DNA of 64,000 bases from NCBI GenBank assembly GCA_008802785.1, contig VUYT01000013.1, positions 186,001 through 250,000 of the forward strand, in the 5' to 3' direction. Position 1 is the first letter of the stretch, and each line of letters begins with the position of its first letter. This DNA is from Symmetrospora coprosmae. Lineage: Eukaryota > Basidiomycota > Cystobasidiomycetes > Symmetrosporaceae. Both the position numbers and the translations under genes were made by a program. The notes beneath the pieces were generated by a model. That model was not told the DNA's origin, ran no database searches, and saw only the letters and a program-made list of their open reading frames with translations. This document shows, piece by piece, positions 10,855 to 22,983 of this stretch.

Positions 10855-12960
10855 ATGGCGTCCCTCTCTGCAGAGGAAGTGAAAGCAGCCAAGCACGTCG
10901 TCCGTAAGGCTATCGCAGACGGCGAAGGAGGGTGAGTCGACTCGTCCATGCACCTCGACGGCGAAAACGCGCGCCACATAAACAGGCAGACGCGTCTGTG
11001 AGGATGTGCCTTTCTCGGGGCAGAATGCGGACAGCACGGCGGTCATGAAGATGCTCGCAGACGCAGTATCAGCGTCGCACCGCATTTCATAGGCTAACGC
11101 TGACCCCGTGGCTTCCTCTGGCCCATCCGCAAAGCATCATCACCAAGAAACTCCTCGTGGCCGGCGTCTCAAAGGCCCTGAAGCTGGAAGACGGCCACTT
11201 CTCAAAGCTACAGCAGAAGGAGCTGGCCGATATAGCAACGGAGATCCTGGTGCGCCAACGCTTCAGGCTTCGTGGGCGCGCCAAAAGGGTAAAGTAAAAA
11301 GACACGTGTCTGACGTGACGCTTGCCTGTATCGCCGCAGGATGAGGACGAGGCAGCAGAAGAAGAGAAGAGCTCGCCTGTGAAAGCCGAGCCTTCAGTCA
11401 GTCGATGCGCCAGCGATTTCAGAGGGGCACTCACTCGGCAAAGGCAGCTGATGGACCGCTCTTTGCCCGCTCCTAGTCGCCTCCACCCCGACCTGTGGGA
11501 TCCAAGAAGAAGGTCAGTCCGCTTGTCCATCCGGTGCTCGCACAGAAGCGATAACACTATTACGTTGGCACATCATTTGCGCGCAACAGCCTGGAAAAGT
11601 GGGGAAGGTGCCCGCCCTCTGTTCTCAGGGCCAGCTGCGCTGACACGCGAGAGACACATCCGTCGTCCCGCTGGGCACGCCCAGGCGGCAGTATCTGACA
11701 GCGAGGAGGAGGATAATGCACCTGCAAAGCGGAAGCCGGAGCCAAAGAAAGTGAGTATCTGAAGCTATGTGTCGTCCGCGAACGCTCCACGCTTTGTGGC
11801 TGAGCGCTCCGACACTCACAGAAGGAGAAGACAGCCGTGCCGCAGAAACGCAAGTCCGAGACCAAAGGGAAGGGTTCGACCAAGTCGTTCCGCACAGCCG
11901 ATACGATCACGTCCGATGTGAGTGCTCGCGCTGACTGGCAAAGTGACTCGCAGTCTGACCGCCTCTTCCGCTGGTCCAGGGCGAGCCCGCAGACGCTCCC
12001 ATCGAATCAGACGGGAGCGGGAGCGAGAGCGAGGTCAGAGGGTCAGGGAGCGATAGTGAAGATGCCCGACCTGCAAAGAAGGCCAAGAAGACAACTGACA
12101 AGGCGCCGACCAAGCCCAAAGCGAAATCTGCCGCCGCTGTCAAAGCGCCAAAGGGAGAGGTGGGCCTGCCCCGCTACAGCAGCTCTCTTGCAGTGGCTGA
12201 GCTGTGGCAGATGCAGAAAAAGGCACGAGCTCCTAAGAAGGCCGCCGAGCCTCTCGATTCCGAAGAGGAGGAGCTAAAGAAGCTCAAGGTGCGCCTCGGA
12301 TGATGCTATGACGTATTTGGCGTCGTGCAGGCTGACGATATTCCTCCGCTCACCCATACACACGCAGTCCTTCGTCGTGGCGTGCGGCGAGCGCAAGATC
12401 TGGTCCAAGGAGTTTGCCAAGCGCGACCTGACGACGGTGAAGGCGCAGCAGCGTTGGCTGCGGGACCTGCTACACGAGCTGGGGATGCCTTCGCGGATGT
12501 CGCTGCAGGCCGCAAAGGAGATTGGGGAGAAGCGTGCGCTGGACAAGGAGGCGAGAGAGCTCGGCCTCAGCAGCTTTGGCGTGAAGGCGGCGCAGGAGGA
12601 GGTGGACGCGGACGTGGAGGAGCCGCGCAGGGCCAGAAGGGCGGCCGCGCAGAGGAAGCCTGTGCAGCAGCAGGATATTGACTTTGGCAGTGATGACGAG
12701 TCGCAGTCGGATAAGGAGGATAGTGGCACTGCAGAGGAGTCCGACGATGACGAGGGGGCAAAGCCGGCTGCGGTCAGTCAGGACAGATCAGTGAGACTCT
12801 TCTGCGGAGAAGCAAGCTGACGACCGCTCTCGACTTTTCACAGAAGACGAAAGGCAAGGGCAAGAAAGGCAATGCAGACTACGAGGCCAGCGGGGACGAG
12901 GATGACGATGGGGAGGGATCACCGTCAGAGTCCGAGTTTGAAGGCGACGACAGCGATTAA
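10855..12960 (+). CDS. HIRIP3/DEK-C-like acidic nuclear protein (putative histone chaperone partner)
   Basis: Nine short exons (10855-10931, 11135-11249, 11340-11396, 11477-11512, 11685-11750, 11822-11917, 11980-12288, 12368-12772, 12844-12960) join in phase to 425 residues. The N-terminus resembles a DEK C-terminal-like helical domain (IITKKLLVAGVSKALKL, then LADIATEIL). The middle alternates acidic and Lys-rich blocks. Around residues 250-340 a conserved segment matches the C-terminal region of HIRIP3-type proteins: ACGERKIWSKEF, LRDLLHELGMPSRMSL, EIGEKRALDKEARELG. The tail is strongly acidic and ends FEGDDSD. The family is linked to HIRA and H2A/H2B handling in chromatin; that role is inferred here. 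Exon boundaries in the lysine-rich middle are the least certain because those residues are not conserved. Confidence 0.75.
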
Positions 12961-14092
12961 GAGTAATTTGGCATGTAGCGAACTAGGACAGATGAGCGCT
13001 ACTCGCTGCCTCGTTGCGCGCTGATTCAGTAAAGGCTGTTGTTGTCAGAAAAGGACCCGTGCCTGAATCGCCACTGAGTCGCAGCCGACGCGCATTGAGA
13101 GAAACTGCGCGAGCTCCGCATTCTCGGGTGACATCCGAGGAGGACGAAATGCTTCGAAAGGGGGATCAGCAGCTGCAAAGCTGGATGCTTCGCGTGTAAG
13201 CTGCCGCGTACCCTGTCTGAACCCTGTTGCACGTCTGTTAGCATGTAATCCGAAGCCTTATCAGTTCCGGCTCGAGAGGAGACATCATCCGCCACAATCC
13301 GACAGTCGCGACTCCATCTCCTGCCAGCGTGCGTGGTTGCGGACACGGGACGCCTGGCTGAGCTCGTAGACTTAGTAGATACGATCGTCCTCTTGAATTC
13401 CGGTCCTACTATCTACGGGGTGTTCCACGTAGCCGCCTCGAGCATCTGGCCGTGCAGGCGTCAGCGAGCTCGCGGGGAATCGCCGCCCTCCGAGAGGTTC
13501 GTTCTCCTCCCACCCAAGAACGAAAGGCGATCCAACAGACATCGCAGCTCGACAAGCCCGGCCCAGCAGGCAGCGCACAGGAAGAGGTCAGTGCCACTCA
13601 TCCTCCTTGCGGAACGAATTATTCTGCATTTCGGAGAATCGAATTCGGCGGCCGCGCCAGGCAACGAGGGCCTCCCAGCCCTTCTGGCGAGACGACCGCT
13701 TGCTGACATGCCTATTTCGCGCCTGGAAAATACAGCGCTCGTCCCGCTTTCTCTGCGGTGCTCGTACTCGGCTGCTCTGCACTCGTCTCTATCGCGGAGG
13801 CGTTTGCATTCGGTCAGCGCCGGATGTCTACGCCGCTTGTGTCGACAGGCGTCAACCAATTCTACTCGCAGGCGACGAGCGTGTCTCGAAGTGGCCAGCA
13901 GACATCGAAAGGGCAACGCAGAGGTGTGCAAATGTGTTCTCGGACCTTGCGCGTCACCCGAGCAGACTGCTCACATTTTACAAAGGTTCGACTGGCGCCG
14001 CCTTGGGGGCGTCACCAGATCTGAAAGGCGAAAAGAACGCGCAGCCAAGTGAGCAAGGTAAGATAACCGGTACGCTTGGATCCAAGAGGATA
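12961..14092. other. Intergenic, 1.1 kb, no supported gene
   Basis: Lies between the HIRIP3-like stop and the start of the AT-hook gene. Several open frames exist on both strands (up to about 240 codons) but they overlap one another, are Arg/Ser-rich in the way of GC-rich non-coding DNA, and show no family motif. Probably the promoter and leader of the AT-hook gene. Confidence 0.4.
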
Positions 14093-17000
14093 ATGCACGC
14101 TGCCTTGTCGAGGCGGTCCGACTCGCTTTTCCGCTCCGTGCTGACCTCTGGCCTTTCAGCCTCACCCGTTGCCACTGCACGCTCGCGCTCGCCGCTGCCA
14201 CCCGCAAGCGCGAAGAGCTCGGACCCAGTCCCGACAGAGGGCGAGAAGGCTAGAGAGATGCTACATGTGCGTAAGGCGATCTAAGGCATCTGTACAGCGT
14301 CATATGCTCATGCCAGCAACCCTGGTGGCAGGCCCCAATGTCGACGTCGGCCTCGACCTCGACTTCCGCGTCAGGCACTGTGCGCTCGCCCCTGGCTTCG
14401 CCAGTACCCCGCATGCGATCACCTCTCGGAGGAGGAGCCGCAACAACCAGGGAGGAGGAGGAGGACGGCGGCGACGACCGCGACAGCAGACGCACAGACC
14501 GCGTCGAGCCAAACATCACTCCCGCCCATGCACAAGGGGATCCGACCAATGCGGCAACGGAGCAGCCAACCCTTCCTCCGTCCAACATCGCTCAACTGCA
14601 ACTAGGAAATAATTCGGCCGCGGGAGGGGGAGGAGCTGGCGCAGTCTACGCCGGCAGCAGCAAAGACACACCTGGGTGGCCGCCCGCCTTCACTACCAAA
14701 CCTGGACCGCGAGCCACAAAATCGAAAAGGCCCGGAGCACTCCCGGCGAGCACGGCGTCAGCGGCGGGGCCGTCCGGCTCGGATTCTAGTACATGCCCCG
14801 AAAACAGCAAAGGGCGCCCGAATCGTGCCGCCGCTGCTGCCAGGAAGAAGTTGCTCGCGCCTGTCGACGGGCTGGCTGCGGCCTCGTCGACGTCGATGGC
14901 GCGAGATGGGTCGAACGCGTCGCGCACCAGCACACGCTCACAGAGGTCCGCCACTGCCCGAGCCGACAAGAGCGTGTATCTCGAGTCTTCCGATGAGGAG
15001 AAAAGCTCGAAGCGCGCGACACAAGCAGGCCCCGAAACGAAGATATACTCTTTCAAGGGCAAGGAGCGAGCGAAACAGCCGGTAACGAAAAAGCCGATGA
15101 CAAGGCAACTCGCTGCACGGTCGGAGAGCTACGATCACGAGGATGAGCAACAGAGAGCCTTGGACGACGTCGATGGTCTGTCTGGAAGCTGGTCGGATGC
15201 CTCGACCCATGAGGACATGCCAGCGGCTGCCCTTTCAGTAGGGGGGAGCGCCGGACTCGCTCAATCAGCGAGATCAGGTTCGGTCCAACCGCTTTCGGCA
15301 GGTGGTCCTGCCGCGGCGACCAAGCGAAAGACGCGCCAGACAGATGTTGCAGCTACCTCGCCTGCCATCCGTCTCGATCGTCGAGCTGCAACTCCGCCCG
15401 CTTTTGACAGCCGTGAGCCGATTCCAGTACCTCCGAGTCGAAAGCGAAAGATTGTCGACTCTTCCAGCGAGAGAGGGGAATCGCCGGCTCCGCAAGTTCA
15501 GTCGTCGGCCAAGAAGAGGAAACCGCCATCCGTCCTCAGTCTGGACGGCAGCAAGGGCGATGAGTCATCTCCGGAGCCTTCGCTGTCCGATCAGCCGAGC
15601 ACTACGACAGGCGGAGACGACGTTACTCGGAACAGCGTGATGCAGCTCGAAGAAGACTCGAATCTGCCCTTTGTTCTGCAGGGCTTAGTGAAGACGGAAG
15701 CGGTCGAAGGCGCCGAACTCGACGATGCCAAAGAAGTGTCGCACAGTGGTGATGCCATGGCGCCAAGTCGGGCGGGACTTCCGATCCTCAACGTCGAAAA
15801 TGCTCAGTCAGAGACGATGGACTGGCGGGAGGCCTCGGTATCGCACACAGAGAATGTCAGCCCTCAATCCAGCCCGCCGCCGGATGCGGGACCAGGCGTA
15901 GTGGATAAGCCCGCCAAGCGGGGCCGTGGCCGACCTCGCAAGTATCCGCGGGACGGTTCAGGTATCTCTCCTGGCAAGAAGAAAAAGGGCGCTGTCAAGA
16001 CTCGCGAGTCAACGCCGCTTTTGAACGGAGTGCTCGGGGCAGATCTTCACCATCTGCCGGGCCCGGCAGCCAGCTCCCGGGCAGGAACACCGGCACTTTT
16101 GACGAAGGCGCCCCTCTCAGAAGACGAGGCGTATGCCCTGGCTGAGCACTTACAGAGGTGAGCTTGCCGTTTGATGTCCATCGCTAATCAACGCTGACGG
16201 GTAAAGCCTGTCGTCCTCCAGAGCCGAAGCCACACTCGCAGAGGAGCGCAGATTGGTCGAGACAGACAGTCATCCGCTCTTCTTGGAAGCACTGACAGAG
16301 TGGACTGCTCTGCGGAATTCTCGCGTTGCGCAGATCACGAATATTTTTCAGGCCAAGGAGGGTATGAAGCGTCGGAGTCTAGAAGCTGCCGAAAAACATC
16401 AGTGGACGCAGTGGGAGGACGAAAAGCGAGAGATCTGGGTGGACATGATGGAAGATAATTCGAGGCGAATCAGGCGACTCGAGCTGGAGTGGGGCGACAA
16501 CGAGTACAGTGAGTCAAGTCCGCTCTGACTAGCCAGGCTGTGATTGTTACTGACTTGCATCCTGCCCAGCCGCCGTCATGTGCCCTTTCGTTCCGCTCGA
16601 ACGCCCTCCAGCAGTGCAGCCAATGGTGCGCCTGCAGGTGTTGGACGACATGGGAGGAGGCGAAGTCACCTTCGTCCCCTTTCCCGAAAAGGTCGCACAG
16701 CATCGAGTGTGGGATCCGATGCAGCATGACGTGGACACCGATATGTGCTTGATGGGTCTTCGCTCGGCCGATGCGCTCACCAAATCAGCGATCGTTAAAC
16801 CTGGTCGGCATCGCTCACGTGGAAGGAGCGCGTACATCAAGCCGTTCCCGCTGGGTCCCGGGCCAAACGCACCGGAATCGGACACCAACGATGAGCTCGA
16901 ACTTCTTCCGAAGGCCCGCTTCCTTGGGTCGTCGCATCCTCTCCGTCAGGCACTTTCCCAGGAGGCCCTGGCGCCCGCGCCAGCGCCCGCATCAGCCCGC

Positions 17001-18320
17001 CCGGTGATGCCGCCCCCGCCCCCGCCAATGCGGACGGTGCCGGGAGTCTCGTTTGATGGCGGCTTCTCCCGCGACAGTGCTATTGTCGTTGACGACAAGT
17101 CATCGCCGATGGGCGCGCACGTACCGTTGCCGGCCTTCCCTCACCCTGGTGCGATGGGTCGGAACGGGATGGACGGGCCGCTCATGTCGCATCAGATGAT
17201 CGCCAACTACGAGCGGGACGAGGCTGTGCGAGCGGCCAGATATGGTCAAGTGGCCGGGCAGACGTACACTCAACGACCCAATCAGCGATCTCGCCCGGAG
17301 CTCGAGTACTTTGAAAGTCATGCCGCGGCCGAGGGCTACGACCACGGGATATTGCAGCAGCGAGAGTTCGAACGGCAGGGACCTGACGGGCAGGGTCTTC
17401 GAGTTGGCGATTACCAGACTGGCAGATCACCAGCCCAGGCGAAGGCAGTTCTGTCCAGCCAGAATGCCCGGCCGGCCACTCATCGAGCCGTGCATGCCGC
17501 TGCTCCCAAGCGGGAGTTTGATGCGCCAGTCCGCCTTGTTGGGGGCAGTGCCCACAGCAGCAAGCTTGATGCACAGATGGCTCGCAGGGACCACATGCCT
17601 GCTCGAGAGGGCTTGCCGCCCGCATCTCGCTATCCGGCATCCTACACAGCCGAGATCGCGCGCGACCCCAGGTCTCCCCCGATCTCTCATCATCCTTTCC
17701 CAAGGGACGATGCACGGCGTTACACCGCTGTGCCGCCGCCACCTCCGGGCTACCTCGCGCCGCAGCAGCCCCATTATGTGCACCAGCAACAGCAGGCTTT
17801 CCGGAATCGCGCGCCACTTTACAGCGAGCAGTCGACTCGAGACGGAAGGTACGCTCCACCCCCGCCTCCACCCCCGCCGTACGAAGACCAGTACGCATGG
17901 CAGTACGAGCAGCGCTACGGCCCGCCGTCAGGCCATCCACTCGGATATGGCCATTACCTACCAGGAGAGGCGTCTCCTCCGCCTCCTCCACCCCGGCAGG
18001 TGGCGCCTGCCCGACCGGGCTACTCCCCACCCCAGCAGCCTGGCCATTTGTCGAGCACTGCAGGGTACCCGCCGCACGCTGCACCTCAGCCGCCATCGGC
18101 TATGCATGTCGATACAAGGGCCCGAGACAGCCCTGGCGGTCGGGCCAAACGTGCGGCCACGACAAGCAAGCTCGCCTCCGCCATGTCCTCGTCACAGGCC
18201 CGCGTGGCGAGCAGAAGTGTCAGCCACGCTCATGCACAGAGTCAGCCGTCGCCCCTGTCCGCAGAGAACCTCGCTAGATACGCTGCCGAGCTGGAGACGC
18301 AGGGCCATGCTCGGCGGTAA
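14093..18320 (+). CDS. Large AT-hook protein with Sds3-like segment and Pro-rich tail (putative Sin3/Rpd3-type chromatin regulator)
   Basis: Four exons (14093-14266, 14332-16157, 16207-16508, 16570-18320) give 1350 residues. The first 660 residues are low-complexity, Ser/Ala/Pro-rich with basic clusters. An AT-hook core KRGRGRPRKYP lies near residue 590. Residues about 670-770 form a charged helical segment (LAEERRLVETDSHPLFLEAL, RNSRVAQITNIFQAKEG, REIWVDMMEDNSRRIRRLEL) that resembles the Sds3-like domain of Sin3-Rpd3 histone deacetylase complexes. A conserved-looking block follows (TAVMCPFVPLERPP to VWDPMQHDVD). The last 450 residues are Pro/His/Gln-rich with polyproline runs. The first exon was added because its GTGCGT donor and a CAG acceptor at 14331 join in frame across a 65-nt intron; a start at 14338 is the alternative. 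The Sds3 assignment is by pattern, not proof. Confidence 0.75.
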
Positions 18321-18835
18321 TATGGCAGGGCTCGGCGGAGCGAGCTAGCACTCTCCTTTCATACGACGACAGACGTCACGACCTCGCCACGCTCCCTCTT
18401 GCTGTCCATCAAGCAGCCATCACATTCGCATTACCAAGTCGCAGCAGTAGCAATAGCAGTAGCAGTATTAGGCCGACAACTTCGCAGCCGCCGCAGTGTT
18501 ATCGCGGTCTCGGCACTGCCCTTCTTGCAAATAGCCATAGGCCACTTATCGACTGCATCGCAACGAGTGTAAATTATCGTTATGCATATGCTCGCGCTTC
18601 GCGATCGTATTCCCGACAACAACAGTACTGAAGGTCCCTTCCGCCCGGGCAATTCACACGACCTGCGCAGAGCAATGGCTACAGATTTTCTGACCGTGAT
18701 GAACCCATGTAGTGTCTGTCTAAGTTAGACGAGAAGGGTCTGTTCAGCCCATGTCTGCAGAGCACTTGCCGTGCAGCCCTGAGCTCACATTCTCGTCGAG
18801 ACTCACCCGGAAGCTCGGACTTGCCAGACGGCGCA
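18321..18835. terminator. Convergent 3' region
   Basis: 515 bp between the stop of the AT-hook gene and the stop of the Hsk3 gene. It contains a short AGCAGT-type simple repeat near 18438-18463 and no supported coding frame. Confidence 0.35.
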
Positions 18836-19210
18836 TCATGGAGTGGCTCCTTTTGAAGCTCCGTGCTGATCCTGCTGCTGAGACGGCTCTTCTGTCATTA
18901 CGCGGGCTGCCGCCATGAACCTGGAGGTGCGGGTAGGGAGGGTGAGGAAGGGATGTGCGATCAGTCGCGGAAGGGACGTAGCGAGGTGACAGCAGAGCTC
19001 CATCTTCACGCACAGAGCGGCGTGCTGCCCTCCGAGCTGCCTCATCATCTCTGCGTGCTGGCTGGCGACGACGACCTGCCTGTCGAGCCCTTCGAGGCGG
19101 TTGCTGAGCTCCTGCAGTCTTGACGCGAGATGGTGGATCTGGCGCTGCTTGATGGCGGCCGAGGAGGAAGGCTGACCGCCCGTCGGATACAGGGACTGTC
19201 TGGTGGACAT
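18836..19210 (-). CDS. HSK3: DASH (Dam1) complex subunit Hsk3
   Basis: Two exons (19014-19210 and 18836-18920) give 93 residues. Hsk3 is a small helical subunit of the DASH/Dam1 ring that couples kinetochores to microtubules. The family pattern is clear: KQRQIHHLASRLQELSNRLE, then a second helix with QHAEMMRQLGGQHAAL and FMAAARVMTEE across the intron. The 93-nt intron (GTGCGT to CAG) has no stop in frame, so an unspliced message would encode a 31-residue insertion. Splicing is preferred because it joins HAALFMAAARVM, which is the conserved reading. The ATG at 19210 is used. Confidence 0.85.
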   Translation of the reverse strand: MSTRQSLYPTGGQPSSSAAIKQRQIHHLASRLQELSNRLEGLDRQVVVASQHAEMMRQLGGQHAALCVKMELCCHLATSLPRLIAHPFLTLPTRTSRFMAAARVMTEEPSQQQDQHGASKGATP

Positions 19211-19620
19211 GGCGGATGGACACACCGTGAGTTGTTCGACTGATCCAGGGCCCTTACTGGTACGGTACTCGGGAGCTGGTCAAGCTGTGCGACGGAGGGC
19301 GCTCGTTCCCTTGCAAGGAAGAGCAAGTGTGACGCATACAGTCGCGAAGGTGACGCCTCGACACGGAGGGTGTAGCAGAGCAACAAACAGCATAAGTGGT
19401 TCACTACTACAGTGTGCTATGGGCTTCCCTGCCTCCCTGCACGCACAGGCCTGACCTCGCTCTCTATCTCCTAACGCCGCGACGCGCGTACGGCACGTGC
19501 CTTTGCTGTTCTGACGGCATCGAGCCGCTCTCTCGATGGCCAGAGCTTTGGACTGGCTTTTCCTCCTTCCTTCCATTCATCCATCAGCTCGTGCTCCGCC
19601 CTCGTAGTGCGCGTACAACA
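19211..19620. promoter_or_regulatory. Divergent promoter, HSK3 / NIT2
   Basis: 410 bp between divergent start codons. Pyrimidine-rich leader sequence precedes the amidase ATG. No specific site was recognised. Confidence 0.45.
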
Positions 19621-20946
19621 ATGGTCCTCGCAGCTGTCGCCCAAATATGCTCGCGCAACAACCCGGCAATCAACCTCCTCGTGTGCAAGAGCGTCATCAA
19701 GCGAGCCGCTGGGCGTGGCGCCGAGTTCCTATGCCTGCCCGAGGCTGCAGACTACATCGCGCCTAGTGATCAGGGTGGGCTGAAACCTCGGCTTATCGTA
19801 ATGTGCGGCCAAGCTTCTGACCTCGTCGATCCTCGCTCCCCCTCCCATTCATATCCGCTGTTCTCCCTCACGCCTGCCTGCCTCCTTTCCTGTTACCGCC
19901 ACTGCCTCCGACAGTCCTCAGTCTCGCAGAGCCTCTATCAAGCTCCAGCTTCCTTGCCGGCATCCGCGATGCTGCTCGCGAGCACTCGATCTGGGTCTCT
20001 GTCGGCATCCATGAGCTGCCAGAGTCGGCGGCAAGGTCAAAAGCGTCTTCGAATGCTGAAGACGGCACCCGCTGCTACAACACGCAGTGCCTTATCAACC
20101 CCAAGGGAGAGATTGCGTCCGTCTACAGGAAGCTGCACCTCTTCGACGTTGACTCGGAACAGATGAAGGTCAAGGAGAGCGGAACGACCCTGAGAGGGGA
20201 CAAACTGCCGGATATCACGCCAACTGCAATCGGAAAGGGTGCATAACATTTCGCTACATGCGAGTAGTCAACATTCAGCTGACACCGGATGTGACGTCTG
20301 ATGTACACAGTCGGCATGCTCACCTGCTACGATTTGCGCTTCGCCGAGCCGGCCCTGCTGAACCGGGAGCGGGGAGCGGAAATCATCACCTACCCTTCCG
20401 CCTTTGCCACGAGGACCGGGATGGCACATTGGGGTGAGTCTGCTGGCGTGCTTCCCTCTATGTCTCTCTGGATCCTTCCTAACCCCTCACTTCGCCCAAC
20501 GACAGAACCGCTCCTACGGGCTCGGGCGATAGAGACGCAAACGTACGTGCTGGCCGCCGCACAGGTCGGATCGCACCCTCCCACGAGCCGCTCGTCATAC
20601 GGAGCGGCGTGCATCGTCGATCCCTGGGGTAGCATCCTGGCGCAGGTAAGTAGTTGCGATGCCTCCCGGCCCCTGCTTTGCGGACCTCAGCTGATGCATC
20701 GCTCCGCATCCCGCAGTGCAATGACAACATCTCAAGCTACGAGAACAGCGAACAAGATGCGGGCAGCGGAAGCTTCTGTATCGCAGAGTGAGCCTGCTCA
20801 CTATAGGCAAACAACGAAGCTCGCAGACTGATCACCCTATTCCGTATATATGTAGAATCGATCTCGATTATCTACACAAGATCAGAAAGGAGATGCCCCT
20901 TTGGGAGCAGCGCCGGCCGGAGGTGTACAAGCAGCATCAGGGTTAG
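19621..20946 (+). CDS. NIT2: Nit-type carbon-nitrogen hydrolase (deaminated glutathione amidase)
   Basis: Six exons (19621-19774, 19915-20238, 20311-20433, 20506-20645, 20717-20787, 20856-20946) give 300 residues, normal for the family. The Glu-Lys-Cys catalytic triad is visible: Glu in [10 protein letters not shown], Lys in YRKLHLFDV and Cys in MLTCYDLRF. Other matches are [37 protein letters not shown], and a C-terminus like mammalian NIT1 and yeast Nit2 ([16 protein letters not shown]). These enzymes hydrolyse deaminated glutathione made by transaminase side reactions, a metabolite-repair task in cytosol and mitochondria. The assignment to this subgroup rather than omega-amidase rests on the C-terminal match. 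The ATG at 19621 starts the conserved beta strand VLAAVAQ. Confidence 0.93.
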
Positions 20947-21108
20947 AGTGCAGCTTCGCACATGTGTGACACGGGCCATACATGCTCCCGTTACATCAGT
21001 GCGATCGCCGTGAACGTTTGCAGATGATACATGTTGCCACGGCCAGAGATACGTTATGGAAGGCTGGTACTGGTAGAAGGCGAAGAACAATGAGGAACAC
21101 GACGCGCC

Positions 21109-22983
21109 CTACACCGCCTTGTAGTCCAGCTTCCCCTCGTGCTTCTTGCTCTCCTGGAGCTTGCGCACTGCCTTTTGCAGGTCGTCCTGCACAATGTAGT
21201 CCCTGTCTTCGCGTATTGCTAGCATGCCTGCTTCGGTTGCGACTGGAGGCCGACACAATGGTGAATCAGTCAGCAGATGCCGTGGGCAAGTGGGTACGGC
21301 CAGACTCCAGACTCACCATTTCGCAAGTCTGTCCACCATCAAGCAGCGTGATGGAAGGAGAATTCCAGTCAGCGTGGGTGTGCGATAGCATATAAGTGTG
21401 CGGCGAGCACAAACGCACCAGCGCCATTGAAACCCTCGCTGAGCTTGACGATTGCCTCGTAGTCGATCTCGCCGGTCTTCCTGATGGGGTTGAGGTGGAT
21501 CTTGAGAATCTCTGTCCTCGAGACCTCGTTCGGCAAGGGGATCTCAATCTTCCTGTCGATCCGTCCGGGACGCATGAGGGCCGGGTCGAGCGTGTCTGGC
21601 CGGTTGGTCGCCATGATGATTTTCGTCTTTCCGAGATAGTCGAACCCATCCATCTGGTTGAGGAGCTCCATGAGCGTGCGCTGGATCTCGCGGTCCGCCG
21701 ACGTCCCCTCGCTGAACCGCCGCCCGCCGATGGCGTCGATCTCGTCCATGAAGATGATGCATGGCTCGTGCTCCTTGGCGTACGCAAACATCTCCCGCAC
21801 CAGACGCGCCGACTCGCCAATGTACTTGTCGACAATGGCCGACGACACGACTGTTACAGGACGGGGGCAACACAGCATCAGTTGGGTTCAGCGCCAACAA
21901 AAAGGGAGGAACGTTGCTATCGCTCACCCTTCAGGAAGTTGGTTCCCATTGTGCTCGCCACTGCTTTCGCCAGAAGCGTCTTGCCAGTCCCTGGCGGTCC
22001 GTAGAGGAGAACGCCCTTTGGCGGCTTGATGCCCACGCGGAGGAAAAGCTCTGGGTTCTGCAGCGGCAGCTCAATGACCTCGCGCAGTTCCCTGATCTGG
22101 TCTCCTAACCCTCCGATCCCTGCGAAGGACACATTGCCAGGGTCCTCGATGGACATGTTGTACACGAGCGGGTCGACTTCGCGTGGCAGGACGCTGCGGG
22201 TCGCAAGGCGCATCAGCACGCCGCTTGGAGTAGAGAACATAGATAGAGACAGGTATACACACCGCATGACGGTGAGAGTGGTCATGTCGAGCGAGACTCG
22301 CGTGCCTGGCTTGAGCTTGTCCCGGTTGACGTTCCCTCGGCACCCGACGACATACCGTGGCCCGGACGAGGCCTTGACGATGACTACGCGCGGAACGCAG
22401 AGACAAGAGGATCAGCCGCTGTCTGAGCCTGCATTCCTGCTGTGGCCCAGCCCGGTGTCCGGGCCGTCGACCGAGTGCCGCCCCGTCACTCACACCTCTC
22501 CTCGTCGAGCTGCCGCGTCACCTCTCCGATGATCTGGCCCACGCTCTGCAGCGCCTTGATGTCATTCTCTGATTTCTCATAGTCCTTTTCGAGGTTCTTG
22601 ATATTCTGTCGGACTGTTCATGGTTGTGCGCGCGAGCAGTGCGTCGTCATCGCCTCAGCCTGCTGCACGCGCCCCAGCCCCGGCGGCAGCGCCAGTGCAG
22701 AGCTGGCCTAGCTGCAGACGCGGGCGACCCACCCGTCTTGAGCCTCTGCCCTACATCCTCGTGGTCCTTGATTTTCTGTGTGCTCAGTATCGAGTATCAG
22801 CTGTGCCCTTCTCTGTGTGTGCGCGTGTGCTATGTGTGCTGCGTGGGTCGTGCCTGGCAGGCAGCGAGCGAGCCAGCGCCGCGCACTCACCCGCTTGTAG
22901 GTGGCCAGCGCCTCTGCGCGGCGTGAGTCCTGCGATGAGGACTCCGCTCCTGCTCCTGCTGATGTCGACGCTGAAGCTGACAT
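21109..22983 (-). CDS. RPT4: 26S proteasome regulatory subunit 10B (AAA ATPase Rpt4)
   Basis: Eight exons (22891-22983, 22733-22775, 22494-22613, 22263-22383, 21928-22193, 21419-21850, 21317-21328, 21109-21242) sum to 406 residues. Rpt4 is one of six ATPases in the ring of the 19S cap that unfolds substrates. Visible are an N-terminal coiled coil ([20 protein letters not shown]), the OB-fold region ([19 protein letters not shown]), [12 protein letters not shown], Walker A GPPGTGKT, Walker [13 protein letters not shown], the [20 protein letters not shown] loop, arginine fingers in RPGRIDRK, and sensor 2 FNGADLRNVATEAG. The C-terminus is KLDYKAV. Exon 7 is just 12 nt but is required for the invariant ADLRN sequence. 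The gene converges on NIT2 with about 160 bp between the stops. Confidence 0.97.

Noticed and set aside
13333-14052. A 239-codon plus-strand frame and overlapping minus-strand frames
   Set aside because: No motif, no compatible splice sites to a neighbour, and amino-acid bias typical of non-coding GC-rich DNA.
17182-18348. Frames of about 300-370 codons on both strands
   Set aside because: They are shadows of the Pro-rich tail of the AT-hook gene, with Arg/Ser/His-rich composition and no family features.
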